64,000 nt of DNA from an uncultured Thiothrix sp. (GCA_902624655.1 CACNYJ010000003.1:62001-126000); one strand, 5' to 3'; positions 6,733-16,019 are shown, counted from the first letter of the stretch. Notes: generated by a model not told the origin, from the letters alone. Made by a program: numbers and translations.

Positions 6733-7731
6733 ATGGATCCATTATCACAAGGAATAGTTGGTACAGTTGCAGCACAACAGCCAGCAAATAAAAAAGTAAT
6801 TTTATTATCTACCTTATTGGGTTTTTTTTCAGGAATGGCGCCGGATTTAGATATATTTATCAGATCTAGCGACGACCCATTGATGGCTTTAGAATTTCAT
6901 AGACAATTCACTCATTCTTTAATTTTTATTCCAGTTGGTGGACTAATATGTAGTACTTTTTTTTATTTTTTATTCGCAAAAAGACAAAATATGTCATTTA
7001 AAACAACTTCATTATATTGTACTTTAGGTTACGCCTCTCATGGGTTGCTTGATTCATGCACATCATACGGCACACAACTTTTTTGGCCATTTAGTGACTA
7101 TAGAGTGGCATGGAATACAATATCAATAATTGATCCGCTATTTACGATTCCGCTTTTAATCATGGTAGTTTTAACAATATTTAAGAGAAAAATGTTATTT
7201 GCGCGAGTAGCATTTTTATGGATTATATTTTATTTTTTTCTAGGATATAGCCAGCATGAAAGAGCAAAGCAACTGGCATTTTCCAATGCTGAGAAAAGAG
7301 GCCACATGGTCAAAAGGATTGAAGTTAAGCCAAGCTTAGCAAATTTATTAGTCTGGAAAGCTATCTACGAAACTGAAGGAAGGTATTATGTAGATGCTAT
7401 AAAAATTTCGCTGGAAAATAAAATTATTGAGGGCACAAGCATTGATAAATTAAATGTAGAAGAATCTTTTCCATGGTTAGATCAAAACTCCCAACAAGCA
7501 AAGGATATTAAAAGGTTTAGTTGGTTTTCAAATGGCTACTTAGCTATTTCAAAAGAAAACCCAAATAGAATTATCGATATTAGGTACTCAATGTTACCAA
7601 ATGAAATTCATGGTTTATGGGGCATTGAAATATCAAAAGAAATTGATGATAAAGAGCATGTAAAATATTTCTTTAACAGAGAAAATAACATCTTGGCTTT
7701 AAAAAAATTATGGAATATTTTGATTAATTAG
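6733..7731 (+). CDS. Membrane-bound metal-dependent hydrolase, YdjM/DUF457-like
   Basis: The 332-residue protein opens with DPLSQGIVG and then has the APDLD motif (36-40), HRQFTHS (56-62) and HGLLDSCTSYG (103-113). This His/Asp set typifies LexA-regulated YdjM and related putative membrane hydrolases. Several transmembrane helices cover residues 20-180, and the C-terminal 150 residues are soluble. Metal-dependent hydrolase is the family name; the substrate is unknown. It is 16 bases downstream of the DUF3108 gene and probably in the same transcript. Confidence 0.75.
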   Translation: MDPLSQGIVGTVAAQQPANKKVILLSTLLGFFSGMAPDLDIFIRSSDDPLMALEFHRQFTHSLIFIPVGGLICSTFFYFLFAKRQNMSFKTTSLYCTLGYASHGLLDSCTSYGTQLFWPFSDYRVAWNTISIIDPLFTIPLLIMVVLTIFKRKMLFARVAFLWIIFYFFLGYSQHERAKQLAFSNAEKRGHMVKRIEVKPSLANLLVWKAIYETEGRYYVDAIKISLENKIIEGTSIDKLNVEESFPWLDQNSQQAKDIKRFSWFSNGYLAISKENPNRIIDIRYSMLPNEIHGLWGIEISKEIDDKEHVKYFFNRENNILALKKLWNILIN

Positions 7732-7749
7732 TAAAAAGGATAATAAATT

Positions 7750-8445
7750 ATGGATAAACAAGTAATTGCTATCGGTGGTGGAGGTTTTGGTCGTAATCCA
7801 GGAAATGGGATAATTGATAAATATATTCTTGATCAGTGTGGCGCAAAAATACCAAATATATGTTTCATTCCAACAGCTACAGGAGATGACGAGACTTATA
7901 AAGTAAGCTTCTATTCAACATACGCGAAGTTAAACTGTAACCCAACTCATTTAGACTTTTTTAAAAGAACTCCAGATCTTGAGAAATTAATTTTTTCACA
8001 AGATATAATTTTTGTTGGGGGAGGCAATACCAAAAGTATGTTATCTGTCTGGCGAGAGTGGGATCTACATAATATATTAAAAAAGGCTTATAATAATGGT
8101 GTAGTTATGAGCGGAGTAAGTGCTGGAGCGATATGTTGGTTTGAAAAAGGAATCACAGACTCTTGGGCAGATAATTTAAATGTTTTAGACTGCTTGGGTT
8201 TCGTAAAGGGAAATTGTTGCCCACACTACGATGAAGAGCATGAGCGAAGACCATCTTTATTTAAATTTATAAAAGAGGGGCAATTACTAGATTGTTATGC
8301 AGTTGAAGGAGGTTGCGCTTTGCATATGAAAAACGATAATGTATATTCAGCAATATCATTTCATGGAAAAAAGAACTCTTATTATGTGAACTTGCAAAAT
8401 GAAAGTGTAAAAGAAAATATTTGTCCAGTTAAACGAATTACATGA
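7750..8445 (+). CDS. Peptidase E-like (S51) protein
   Basis: The 231-residue protein has the class I glutaminase-like fold of dipeptidase E: a GGGGFGR start, FIPTATGDD, a FVGGGNTKSM loop (88-97) and the nucleophile elbow SGVSAGA with Ser124. A later HYDEEHERR gives a candidate catalytic histidine. PepE cuts Asp-X dipeptides in the cytoplasm; cyanophycinase is a related alternative, but the length and GVSAG fit PepE-like enzymes. The ATG has a weak upstream AAAAGGA. Confidence 0.8.
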   Translation: MDKQVIAIGGGGFGRNPGNGIIDKYILDQCGAKIPNICFIPTATGDDETYKVSFYSTYAKLNCNPTHLDFFKRTPDLEKLIFSQDIIFVGGGNTKSMLSVWREWDLHNILKKAYNNGVVMSGVSAGAICWFEKGITDSWADNLNVLDCLGFVKGNCCPHYDEEHERRPSLFKFIKEGQLLDCYAVEGGCALHMKNDNVYSAISFHGKKNSYYVNLQNESVKENICPVKRIT

Positions 8446-8467
8446 TTTTGAATAATGGAGTAAAAAT

Positions 8468-8809
8468 ATGAGTATATATATAATATTAATGGCATCTACA
8501 ACCATGCTCCTTGCAGCATATATCGGGATTGTAGTTTATAGGATCAAAAATAACCAGGTAACAACTTCAAGGCTATTAAATGTTATTTTTTCTTTTTGTT
8601 TAATTGCTTTTAAGGCATATTTACAAACTACAAAGGGGTTTGGAATTATGAGTGCTGTTGGCCAATCGGTAGGATTTGTGTACGCATTCATAGTCCCAGC
8701 AATAATCGTTGTCTTTTTAGTAAATAAATTTAAGTTTAATTCTGAGGAGTTTTTTAGCTCATGGTTTTTTACTCAAATTTGTTGTTTATTTGTGATAGCG
8801 ACACATTAA
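8468..8809 (+). CDS. Small multi-span membrane protein
   Basis: The 113-residue product has about four hydrophobic segments (residues 3-25, 38-52, 63-86 and 95-112) and short basic loops. A GGAG lies a few bases before the ATG. It sits between the peptidase E-like gene and the HIT gene on the same strand. No family is recognised. Confidence 0.55.
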   Translation: MSIYIILMASTTMLLAAYIGIVVYRIKNNQVTTSRLLNVIFSFCLIAFKAYLQTTKGFGIMSAVGQSVGFVYAFIVPAIIVVFLVNKFKFNSEEFFSSWFFTQICCLFVIATH

Positions 8810-8846
8810 TTAGTTCTAGAGCTATAAAAAGGGAGTTTATAAAATA

Positions 8847-9224
8847 ATGTCAGAGAGTATATTTTACAGCTTTAAAAAATTTGATGAAAATGAATTCTTC
8901 TTTGCTCTGAGAGACGGTTACCCTGTGACACCTCTTCATACATTGATAGTGCCACAACGGCATATAATTTCATATTTTGACTTAGACTCTAACGAACATA
9001 AACATCTTTTCCCTTTTTTAGAAAAGCAGAGAGACAAAATTCTAGAAGAGGATCCATCGGTAACGGCTTTTAATATTGGTATAAACGATGGCCCAGCTGC
9101 TGTAAGAAGCGTAGATCATTTGCACATTCACTTGATTCCAAGAAGACCTGGCGATATAGAAAATCCACAAGGTGGCGTGCGAGGCGTTATACCAAGTAAA
9201 CAAAAGTATGTAAAAAGGAATTGA
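8847..9224 (+). CDS. HIT family nucleotide hydrolase/transferase
   Basis: The 125-residue protein has the histidine triad H-x-H-x-H at 91-95 within DHLHIHLIPRR, an ALRDGYPVTPLHTLIVP strand pair and a C-terminal GGVRGVIP motif seen in one bacterial HIT branch (Ap4A-hydrolase-like). It would split nucleotide phosphoramidates or dinucleoside polyphosphates in the cytoplasm. A GGGAG lies about 13 bases before the ATG. Family certain, substrate open. Confidence 0.85.
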   Translation: MSESIFYSFKKFDENEFFFALRDGYPVTPLHTLIVPQRHIISYFDLDSNEHKHLFPFLEKQRDKILEEDPSVTAFNIGINDGPAAVRSVDHLHIHLIPRRPGDIENPQGGVRGVIPSKQKYVKRN

Positions 9225-9228
9225 AATA

Positions 9229-9744
9229 ATGACAGAAAAAATGAAACAAGAGAAAACTTTATTCATGACTCGTTTAATGACGCCCGATATGTCAAATTTT
9301 TCAGGAAAAGTTCATGGTGGAACAATATTAAAGTTATTAGATGAAGCTGCTTTTACTTGCGCCTCAAGATATTGTAAAACCTATGTTGTTACAAAATCTT
9401 TAGATCAAGTTGTATTTAAGAAACCAATTGCAGTTGGAGATTTAATGACCTTTAAATGTAATATCAATTACGTTGGGAAAACTTCTATGGAGGTAGGTAT
9501 AAGGGTCGAAGGTGAAAGAATAAAAGAGAAGAAAGATTATCATGCAATTTCAAGTTACTTTACAATGGTATCTGTTGATGATGATGGGAAACCTATGGAA
9601 GTTCCAAGACTAGAATTAGATTCGGAAGTCGAAAAAAAGCTTTTTGAAGCTGGCAAAATGAGATGTGCTATGAGGAAAGAAATACAAGAAAGAAATAATA
9701 AACTTCATGTTAGCCTGGAAAATTGGATAAATATTTGGAAATAA
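9229..9744 (+). CDS. Hotdog-fold acyl-CoA thioesterase
   Basis: The 171-residue protein matches the YciA/BFIT branch of acyl-CoA thioesterases: an N-terminal RLMTPDMSNFSGKVHGG, then TILKLLDEAA with the catalytic-type Asp38, VVTKSLDQVVFKKP, and a final YFTMVSVDDDGKP strand. It hydrolyses acyl-CoA in the cytoplasm; chain-length preference cannot be read. It starts four bases after the HIT gene, so the two are translationally linked. Confidence 0.85.
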   Translation: MTEKMKQEKTLFMTRLMTPDMSNFSGKVHGGTILKLLDEAAFTCASRYCKTYVVTKSLDQVVFKKPIAVGDLMTFKCNINYVGKTSMEVGIRVEGERIKEKKDYHAISSYFTMVSVDDDGKPMEVPRLELDSEVEKKLFEAGKMRCAMRKEIQERNNKLHVSLENWINIWK

Positions 9745-9933
9745 ATAATAAAAAACAGATACTCTTTATCTTCGATATCTAATACAAATATTTATTTCAT
9801 TTGGAAAAATATTTTTATCTTAAAAAAATCATTATGTATCAATAATTTAAATGAAAATATAATCAACTGATGATGAATTTTACCCATTATGATATGATGT
9901 ATTTTATAGCAAAAAAATAAGATTTAAAAATTC

Positions 9934-12753
9934 ATGAGCGATTTTCTTAAAAATTATGATGCGATAACTGATTCGCAACTAAGGTCTTGTGTAAAATTAC
10001 TTGGTAAGTTACTAGGTAATGCTATTAAGTTACATGCAGGAAAAGAAGTTTACGCAGTTGTTGAAAAACTGAGAAAAGGATTTATTAATATACAAGAAAA
10101 TCATGATAAGAAACAACATGATCAGCTTATTAAATATATTGAAAAACTAGATCCTAAAACACTCAAAAATGTTGTAAGATCTTTTTCCAAGTATTTTGCT
10201 CTTGTTAATGTCGCAGAAGAAGCTTACCAGCATATACATAGAGAAAGCCTGCTAATTTCTGGTAAGTCTGGATCAGCATTATGGGAAGGCTCTTTTGATC
10301 ATACCTTGAAAGATTGTAAATCTCATGGAATAACTATTAATGAATTGCAGAAGCTATATAAAAGCCTTCAGTTTATTCCTGTATTCACTGCACATCCAAC
10401 TGAAGCAATGAGAAGAAGCAAAATGGAGGCCACAAGAAGAATATTTGCAACAATTTTAGAACTTCATAATTACAGAGGGCAGTCAATTCGAAAAGAAGAG
10501 ATAATTAAAAAACTCGAAGCTCAAATATTGATTTTATGGAAAACAGATGAAGTAAGAATGAAAAAACCCACTGTCGAAGATGAGGTGAGAAATGGTTTAT
10601 ATTATTTTAATACTTCTTTATTTAAGGCTGTACCTCAAATGTATAGAGATTTAGAAAATGCAACGAAAAGAATATATTGTGATTCTTTAAGTGTGGGGTC
10701 TATTAAAGTGCCTAGTTTTTTAAGATTTGGTTCATGGATTGGTGGGGATAGGGATGGCAATCCTTTTGTAACTCCAGATGTAACCCAGAAGGCAGTTTAT
10801 ATGCATTCAAAAACTGCTTTAAAAGAATACATTAAAAGAGCGCAGGAGTTATCTCGTTTCATGACTCATTCTGATCAACTTGTGAAACCATCTGAAGATT
10901 TCCTTAAGTCATTAGAAAAAGATAACAAATATTTGAAAGAAGCTTTCTATAAAAAAAGTAGTGACTTTCCGAAAGAACCATATCGAAGGAAATTTAAAAT
11001 CATAAGCTATAGGCTAAACGAATCACTTCAAAGAATTATTGAGCTCCAAGATAACAAAATATCTACTGAGAGAACTAGTAGGTATTCGTGCGAGAAAGAA
11101 CTTTTAGAGGATTTATATTTAGTTAGAGACTCACTTACACATGATGGTGATACAGTTCTCATGGAATTTGGCCTTGATGATTTTATTCGTTTGGTTGAAA
11201 CTTTTGGGTTCTTCTTAGTAAATCTAGATATTAGAGAGGAATCAACAAAACACACCCTTGTAATACAAAGCCTTATATCTAGTGTAAAAAAAGTTGATTA
11301 TGAAAAATTAGAAGAATCGGAAAAAGTAAAAATATTAACACAAATGCTTGAATCAGATGACAATTTTGAACAACAGTATGAATTGTTATCGGATGATGAA
11401 AAAGTAATAGTTGATGTTTTTAAAACAATGATTTTGCTAAGAGATCAGGTTAGTAAAGACGCTTTTGGCCATTACATAATATCGATGACGCACGATGCTA
11501 GTCATGTTCTAGAGGTTATGTTGCTTGCAAAAATGGTAGGTCTTGTTGGTAAGTCAAGTAATGGGGAATTGTTTTGTGATATTTTAATAACGCCATTATT
11601 TGAAACAATAGATGATTTAGCAAGAATAAAAATTATCTTGGAATCTCTTTTTTCAAATGAAGTTTATATAAAATTTTTAAAATGTCATGAGGATAATTTA
11701 CAAGAAGTAATGTTGGGTTATTCTGACTCGTGTAAAGATGGCGGTATTCTGGCTTCTTCTTTTGGTTTATATGAAGCTCAACAAGAAATAATTGAAATAT
11801 CAGAAAAGTTTGGAATTGAATGTAAAATATTTCATGGTAGAGGTGGAACTGTTGGGCGTGGAGGTGGGCCAACTCATAACTCGATTTTGGCACAGCCAGC
11901 AAAAACAGTAAACGGCAAAATTAAAATTACAGAGCAGGGAGAAGTTTTATCCTATAAATACGCACAGTATGAGACCGCCTGTTACGAACTAGAAATGGCA
12001 ATTGGCGGTCTCATTAAAGCAAGCCAACATATCGTAGTTGACCAGAAAGTAAATGTTAAAGATTTTGAACAAACAATGAAAAATATGAAAAAAAGTGGGG
12101 AGGATGAGTATAGAGAATTAACGGATAGAACTCCAGGATTGACAGATTATTTTTATGAGGCAACACCAGTGCAAGAACTTGGAGAATTGAATATTGGTTC
12201 AAGGCCCTCTCATAGAGCCAAGGGGGAAAGATCAAGATATTCTATAAGAGCCATACCTTGGGTATTTGGATGGTCTTTGTCAAGACATACGCTACCAGCA
12301 TGGTACGGTTTAGGCACAGCTTTAAAGAAAACTTATGAAGAAAACGGTATTGATGTATTAAGAAAAATGTATAACGAGTGGCCTTTTTTTCACATGATGA
12401 TTGATAACATTGGACAAGCCATCGCAAAAGCTGATTTAGCCATCGCAAAAGATTATGCACTTCTTGCAAAAGACCAAAAAAAGGCTTCTCATATCATTAA
12501 AAAAATTGAAGATGAATATAGATTAACTGAGGACTTGATGTTGCAAATAATAGAGTCTGAGAGATTACTCGAAGACAACAAAAAATTAGCTTTATCCTTA
12601 TACAGAAGAAAACCCTACATGGATCCTCTTAATTACATACAAGTCATGTTATTGAGAAAGCATAGAAGCAATCCATCGCAAGACGATGATGTATTTAATC
12701 CTCTATTAAGAACGATTCATGCGATTGCCGCAGGGCTTAGAAATACTGGCTAA
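9934..12753 (+). CDS. ppc: Phosphoenolpyruvate carboxylase
   Basis: This 939-residue enzyme adds bicarbonate to phosphoenolpyruvate to give oxaloacetate, the anaplerotic step feeding the TCA cycle. The catalytic histidine loop TAHPTEAMRR is at 152-161 (His154), the second loop FHGRGGTVGRGGG spans 633-645 (His634, Arg636, Arg642), and the C-terminus ends GLRNTG like the Escherichia coli enzyme, where the tail contributes to the aspartate site. Length is slightly above the bacterial norm (about 880-930). The 189-base spacer before it is AT-rich, with no clear terminator or promoter that I can defend. It appears to be transcribed alone. Confidence 0.97.
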   Translation: MSDFLKNYDAITDSQLRSCVKLLGKLLGNAIKLHAGKEVYAVVEKLRKGFINIQENHDKKQHDQLIKYIEKLDPKTLKNVVRSFSKYFALVNVAEEAYQHIHRESLLISGKSGSALWEGSFDHTLKDCKSHGITINELQKLYKSLQFIPVFTAHPTEAMRRSKMEATRRIFATILELHNYRGQSIRKEEIIKKLEAQILILWKTDEVRMKKPTVEDEVRNGLYYFNTSLFKAVPQMYRDLENATKRIYCDSLSVGSIKVPSFLRFGSWIGGDRDGNPFVTPDVTQKAVYMHSKTALKEYIKRAQELSRFMTHSDQLVKPSEDFLKSLEKDNKYLKEAFYKKSSDFPKEPYRRKFKIISYRLNESLQRIIELQDNKISTERTSRYSCEKELLEDLYLVRDSLTHDGDTVLMEFGLDDFIRLVETFGFFLVNLDIREESTKHTLVIQSLISSVKKVDYEKLEESEKVKILTQMLESDDNFEQQYELLSDDEKVIVDVFKTMILLRDQVSKDAFGHYIISMTHDASHVLEVMLLAKMVGLVGKSSNGELFCDILITPLFETIDDLARIKIILESLFSNEVYIKFLKCHEDNLQEVMLGYSDSCKDGGILASSFGLYEAQQEIIEISEKFGIECKIFHGRGGTVGRGGGPTHNSILAQPAKTVNGKIKITEQGEVLSYKYAQYETACYELEMAIGGLIKASQHIVVDQKVNVKDFEQTMKNMKKSGEDEYRELTDRTPGLTDYFYEATPVQELGELNIGSRPSHRAKGERSRYSIRAIPWVFGWSLSRHTLPAWYGLGTALKKTYEENGIDVLRKMYNEWPFFHMMIDNIGQAIAKADLAIAKDYALLAKDQKKASHIIKKIEDEYRLTEDLMLQIIESERLLEDNKKLALSLYRRKPYMDPLNYIQVMLLRKHRSNPSQDDDVFNPLLRTIHAIAAGLRNTG

Positions 12754-12861
12754 CTACAGATTTGCAATTTATATTATAGCTGCTATATTTAAGTCTCCTA
12801 ATCGGTGCATCAAGCATGCGTAAAAAGCTTACCTACAGAATATTAAATGGAGATTTTGACC

Positions 12862-13122
12862 ATGGAGAAAATCTATAGGGGCGCTACATCGTCTGATACG
12901 AAGGATGTCAAAGAAGCGAAAAAAGAGGAAAAGGTTTATAGAGGAAGTTCGTCAATAAGTGTAGAACAAACTAAATCTTTTGACAAAGGTGACTTAATAT
13001 ATAGAGGTGTATCTGAGGATACAACCTACTATCATTTATCAAAGATTAGGTCATCCCAAAGAAAGAGAAAACTGTTTCACTCTGGCCTAGAAGTATTTGG
13101 ATCAAGAAAGTACTCTTACTAA
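12862..13122 (+). CDS. Small protein with three YRG motifs
   Basis: I start at ATG 12862, which has GGAG nine bases upstream; ATG 12847 has none. The 86-residue product repeats a short motif three times: KIYRGATS, KVYRGSSS and LIYRGVSE (YRG at 5-7, 26-28 and 48-50, spaced 21 and 22). Acidic/basic linkers separate them and the C-terminal third is very basic (RSSQRKRK). A single YRG unit recalls DUF4278 proteins, but three in one short chain is not something I recognise. No signal peptide. Its stop overlaps the azoR stop on the other strand by four bases. Confidence 0.6.
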   Translation: MEKIYRGATSSDTKDVKEAKKEEKVYRGSSSISVEQTKSFDKGDLIYRGVSEDTTYYHLSKIRSSQRKRKLFHSGLEVFGSRKYSY

Positions 13123-13712
13123 TCTTGAAGAGCCCTCTTTTCAGACTCTTCGGGCTCGAAAAGAGTTCTGTCAGCTATAATGCTATCAATTTTTGAGAAA
13201 CCTATAAACGTTAGCCATAACGTAACATAAGGCTTCTGGAGATCGTATGACTCAAATCCAGTGCCCTCACCATATCCATCACCGCTAGCATAAATTACAG
13301 TAGCTTCTTTGCCTGACATTAGACCACTATAGCCATCTTCAGGAGTGTAGCTCCATGACAAACCAGGTTGAGTTACAATATCAATATAGTGTTTAAGTTT
13401 ATAGGGAATACTAAAATTCCACATAGGAACACTAAAAATATAATGATCTGCATCTTGAAACTCGTTGAAAATATCAATAACTTTAGCCCATGCATTATTT
13501 TGTTCTGCCGTTGCTTCTGTTCCAGCTATCACTGCATATTTTGCATTTAACATATCCCCGTCAAATTCAGGTAAATCGTAATTCCAGAGATCGATTTTCT
13601 TTATTTCAACTTCACCATTTTTTTGAATTTTATCAATATATTTTCTTGTGACGTTAATTGAGTGAGATCTATCCTTTCGTGGAGAGGCTTCTATGTATAA
13701 AATCTTTTTCAT
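13119..13712 (-). CDS. azoR: FMN-dependent NADH-azoreductase
   Basis: The 197-residue flavodoxin-fold protein shows the AzoR pattern: IEASPRKDRSHS at the N-terminus for FMN phosphate, the SVPMWNFSIPYKLKHYID segment and VTQPGLSW. It reduces quinones and azo or nitro compounds with NAD(P)H in the cytoplasm, normally as a dimer. The gene is convergent with the YRG protein gene. The region upstream (13713-13935) is very AT-rich and I see no defined regulatory site there. Confidence 0.9.
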   Translation of the reverse strand: MKKILYIEASPRKDRSHSINVTRKYIDKIQKNGEVEIKKIDLWNYDLPEFDGDMLNAKYAVIAGTEATAEQNNAWAKVIDIFNEFQDADHYIFSVPMWNFSIPYKLKHYIDIVTQPGLSWSYTPEDGYSGLMSGKEATVIYASGDGYGEGTGFESYDLQKPYVTLWLTFIGFSKIDSIIADRTLFEPEESEKRALQD

Positions 13713-13935
13713 TTTTACATCCTTATTATTATTTTATTATTTTAAATAATAATATAAAAATTGTGAATCAATGTAAATAAGAAACATTCTCACTATTTTT
13801 AGTCAAATTAATTACAAAATTTTGGTCTGTTTTTAAAGAGTATTCAAGAATGTTATTTTTTAGAAAAATTATTAACTTGTCACGTTTTAAGATTTTTAAT
13901 TTCTCTCAAGAAAATATGTTTTTAATTAAAGGTAT

Positions 13936-14142
13936 TTATATTAATTTTTTTCTAAGGAAGTATTTACTATATGATCTAGTATCAACTTTCAAAATATTAT
14001 TTTCTTCGCCTATTTTTTTCACCAGTTTCCATCCTTGATTTCTATATTTATTGAGGATGAGAGCGCTTTCCCTCCTATATTTTATTTGTTTCCACCAAGA
14101 AGAATTTTTTGTGATAAGCTCTATCTCTTTATATGCGTACAT
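13936..14142 (-). CDS. DUF4177-like small protein
   Basis: The 68-residue frame reads like DUF4177: an initial YAYKEIELI strand, a helix ending ALILNKYRNQGWKLVKKI (family pattern LNxxGxxGWELV) and a short basic tail. A competing open frame on the + strand (13850-14038) gives an unconvincing Phe/Ile-rich product, so I prefer this strand. The ribosome site is weak. Function unknown. It is divergent from the DoxX gene. Confidence 0.5.
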   Translation of the reverse strand: MYAYKEIELITKNSSWWKQIKYRRESALILNKYRNQGWKLVKKIGEENNILKVDTRSYSKYFLRKKLI

Positions 14143-14212
14143 ATTCTTTATTTTAAATTAATTTATATTTTTGTTAACATTTACATTATTTAATTATTTT
14201 TAATATATAGGC

Positions 14213-14608
14213 ATGAATTTATCAAACACATCTCTTTGGATTGTACGTATAACATTAGGAGTATCCTTTTTTCTTCATGGATGGGGTAAGTTTCCATATC
14301 CGCCTGAAGGTTTTGCATCTTGGCTTGAGAGTATTGGAGTGGTCGCACCAATGGTTACAGCGACGGCAGTAGCATTAGGGGAAATGGCTGCAGGTATAGG
14401 AATAATAATTGGTGGGTTCTTTAAGGGGGGTATAGGAAACTCAATTACTCGTTTTTCTGCACTTGGAATTCTCATAATAATGATTGGTGCATTCTATTTA
14501 GCTCACTCAGATTGGTTTATTAATGAAAAATTATTCAAAAGTGAACAAATATATATATTTGTTCTAAGCATATTTTTCTTAATTATTGGAAATAAAAGTC
14601 TTAAGTAG
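14213..14608 (+). CDS. DoxX family membrane protein
   Basis: The 131-residue protein has four hydrophobic helices and the DoxX signature FFLHGWGKF near the first helix, then ALGEMAAGIGIIIGGF. DoxX-like proteins are small inner-membrane proteins linked with quinone or thiol redox chemistry in some organisms. It starts a same-strand group of four (DoxX, DCC1, MOSC and a small membrane protein), 20 bases before the next gene. The exact role is unknown. Confidence 0.8.
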   Translation: MNLSNTSLWIVRITLGVSFFLHGWGKFPYPPEGFASWLESIGVVAPMVTATAVALGEMAAGIGIIIGGFFKGGIGNSITRFSALGILIIMIGAFYLAHSDWFINEKLFKSEQIYIFVLSIFFLIIGNKSLK

Positions 14609-14628
14609 TTCTAACCCTATAATTATTT

Positions 14629-14976
14629 ATGAAAACAAAAGTCTACTTTAATAATTCATGTTCAATATGTAGAGCTGAAATCAATGCTTATAAAAAGCAT
14701 TGTGACGATAATATTGAATGGGTAGATATTTCATCATCAAAGGACTCAGAAACTCAGACTGGAGTAGCAGTAGATGATTTATATAGAAGGATGCATGTAA
14801 TTGAAAACGGGAAACTAATCTCTGGATCAAAATCTTTTTTTATTATTTGGAAAAATATCCCAAAATATAAATTTTTATACAAAATATTCAAAAACCCTAT
14901 TATCTTCCCTTTCTTTAATGCTTTTTATGAAGTTGCAGCATTATTTCTATACTTAAAAAGTAAAATTAATAGATGA
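14629..14976 (+). CDS. DCC1-like thiol-disulfide oxidoreductase (DUF393)
   Basis: The 115-residue protein has the start typical of the DCC family, VYFNNSCSICRAE, with a CxxC pair at Cys11 and Cys14, followed by IEWVDIS and a conserved G(S)KSF segment (residues about 66-70). The family is named after the conserved D-C-C; here Asn occupies the Asp position. It is predicted to be thioredoxin-like. Its stop overlaps the MOSC gene start (ATGA), implying translational coupling. Confidence 0.8.
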   Translation: MKTKVYFNNSCSICRAEINAYKKHCDDNIEWVDISSSKDSETQTGVAVDDLYRRMHVIENGKLISGSKSFFIIWKNIPKYKFLYKIFKNPIIFPFFNAFYEVAALFLYLKSKINR

Positions 14977-15632
14977 AAATAATTTCAATTAATACCTCTT
15001 TGCCGAGAAAAATTTCTTTTAATAAAAAAATTATTAGTACAAGTATATTTAAAGAGCCTAAAAACTGCGAGCTCCAAGTTTCCAAAAATGGTATTGAGGG
15101 GGATCGTCAAGCTGATCTTTCAGTTCATGGTGGACTTGATAAAGCTGTTTATGCTTACTCATACAAACACTATGCCCACTGGAGTAAATTGCTGAAAAAA
15201 GATTTTTCAAAAAATTATGGTCTTATTGGTGAAAATTTAACGATCGATAATTTTGACGAGAGGAAAATTTTTATTGGAGATGAATTTAGAATTTCAAAAG
15301 TTGTTTTGAAAATTACTCAACCACGCATCCCATGCTATAAAATTACCATTAAAATGAACGAAAAGAATTTTATGAAATATTTTATAGAACATAATTTCCT
15401 GGGAACTTATATGAAAGTTCTCAATGAAGGGAAAATTCAGAAAGGTGATGAAATTGAGCTTATTAATCGCGAATCCCAAACAATGAGCGTTTTTGACATA
15501 TCTAAACTTATATTTTCTGAAAATAATGTAGAAGCAATGAAAAAAGCAATTGCAATACCATTGCTAACAGACGAAATAAAGCAACGCTTTAACGAAAGAC
15601 TTGTTAAACTAGGTCATTACGACACAATATAA
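14973..15632 (+). CDS. MOSC domain protein, YiiM-like
   Basis: The 219-residue protein has GIEGDRQADLSVHGGLDKAVYAY (40-62), GENLTIDNF and PRIPCYK with the conserved MOSC cysteine Cys121. MOSC domains bind molybdenum cofactor or carry sulfur. YiiM-type proteins reduce N-hydroxylated bases with a Moco cofactor, helped by a C-terminal 3-alpha domain; residues 165-219 fit that. Such a protein needs Moco synthesis, which is not encoded in this window. Coupling with DCC1 suggests a redox function. Confidence 0.85.
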   Translation: MKIISINTSLPRKISFNKKIISTSIFKEPKNCELQVSKNGIEGDRQADLSVHGGLDKAVYAYSYKHYAHWSKLLKKDFSKNYGLIGENLTIDNFDERKIFIGDEFRISKVVLKITQPRIPCYKITIKMNEKNFMKYFIEHNFLGTYMKVLNEGKIQKGDEIELINRESQTMSVFDISKLIFSENNVEAMKKAIAIPLLTDEIKQRFNERLVKLGHYDTI

Positions 15633-15640
15633 AATATACT

Positions 15641-15943
15641 ATGGAAAAAATAAGAAACTTTTTTAGAGTTCAAACTAATTACCAGCTTTTTATAGTAAAT
15701 CTTGTTTTTGCATTGACGGGGACTTCTTCTTTATTTTTTGCAGATTATATTTTGGAAGTTTTCTATATAAATGCAGATACAATTGGAAGTACTTCTTATT
15801 GGATAATAAGAATCATTCTTATATTGCCGATTTATCAAATCTTATTGATTATAGTAGGAACTTTATTTGGAGAGTTTTCATATTTTTGGGAAATGGAAAA
15901 AAAGACTTTTAGAAAAATTAATTTAATTTTTAAAAAAAAGTAA
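15641..15943 (+). CDS. Small membrane protein, DUF6787-like
   Basis: The 100-residue protein has two hydrophobic stretches (about 17-38 and 52-75) and the pattern QLFIVNLVFALTGTSS, then LPIYQILLIIVGTLFGEFSYFWEMEKK, which recalls DUF6787. The basic C-terminus (KKTFRKINLIFKKK) suggests a cytoplasmic tail. It lies eight bases after the MOSC gene. The family call is from memory of the pattern and is moderate. Confidence 0.55.
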   Translation: MEKIRNFFRVQTNYQLFIVNLVFALTGTSSLFFADYILEVFYINADTIGSTSYWIIRIILILPIYQILLIIVGTLFGEFSYFWEMEKKTFRKINLIFKKK

Positions 15944-16019
15944 AAACAGTAATTTAAAATTAATAATTTTGTTACAATGTGGTCTAGTTTTTTTTAATTA
16001 CTGAGTGAACGGAGAAAAT

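Noticed and set aside
1-9744. Toxin-antitoxin, phage-defence or genomic-island reading of the accessory block
   Set aside because: No integrase, transposase, tRNA edge, toxin or nuclease motif was found, and base composition looks like the rest.
13850-14038. Plus-strand 62-codon frame opposite the DUF4177-like gene
   Set aside because: Phe/Ile/Leu-rich without pattern, whereas the minus strand shows a family-like GW motif.
16005-16019. GTG start for the bacterioferritin-like gene
   Set aside because: The GGAG before ATG 16020 lies inside this extension and is ideally spaced for the ATG.
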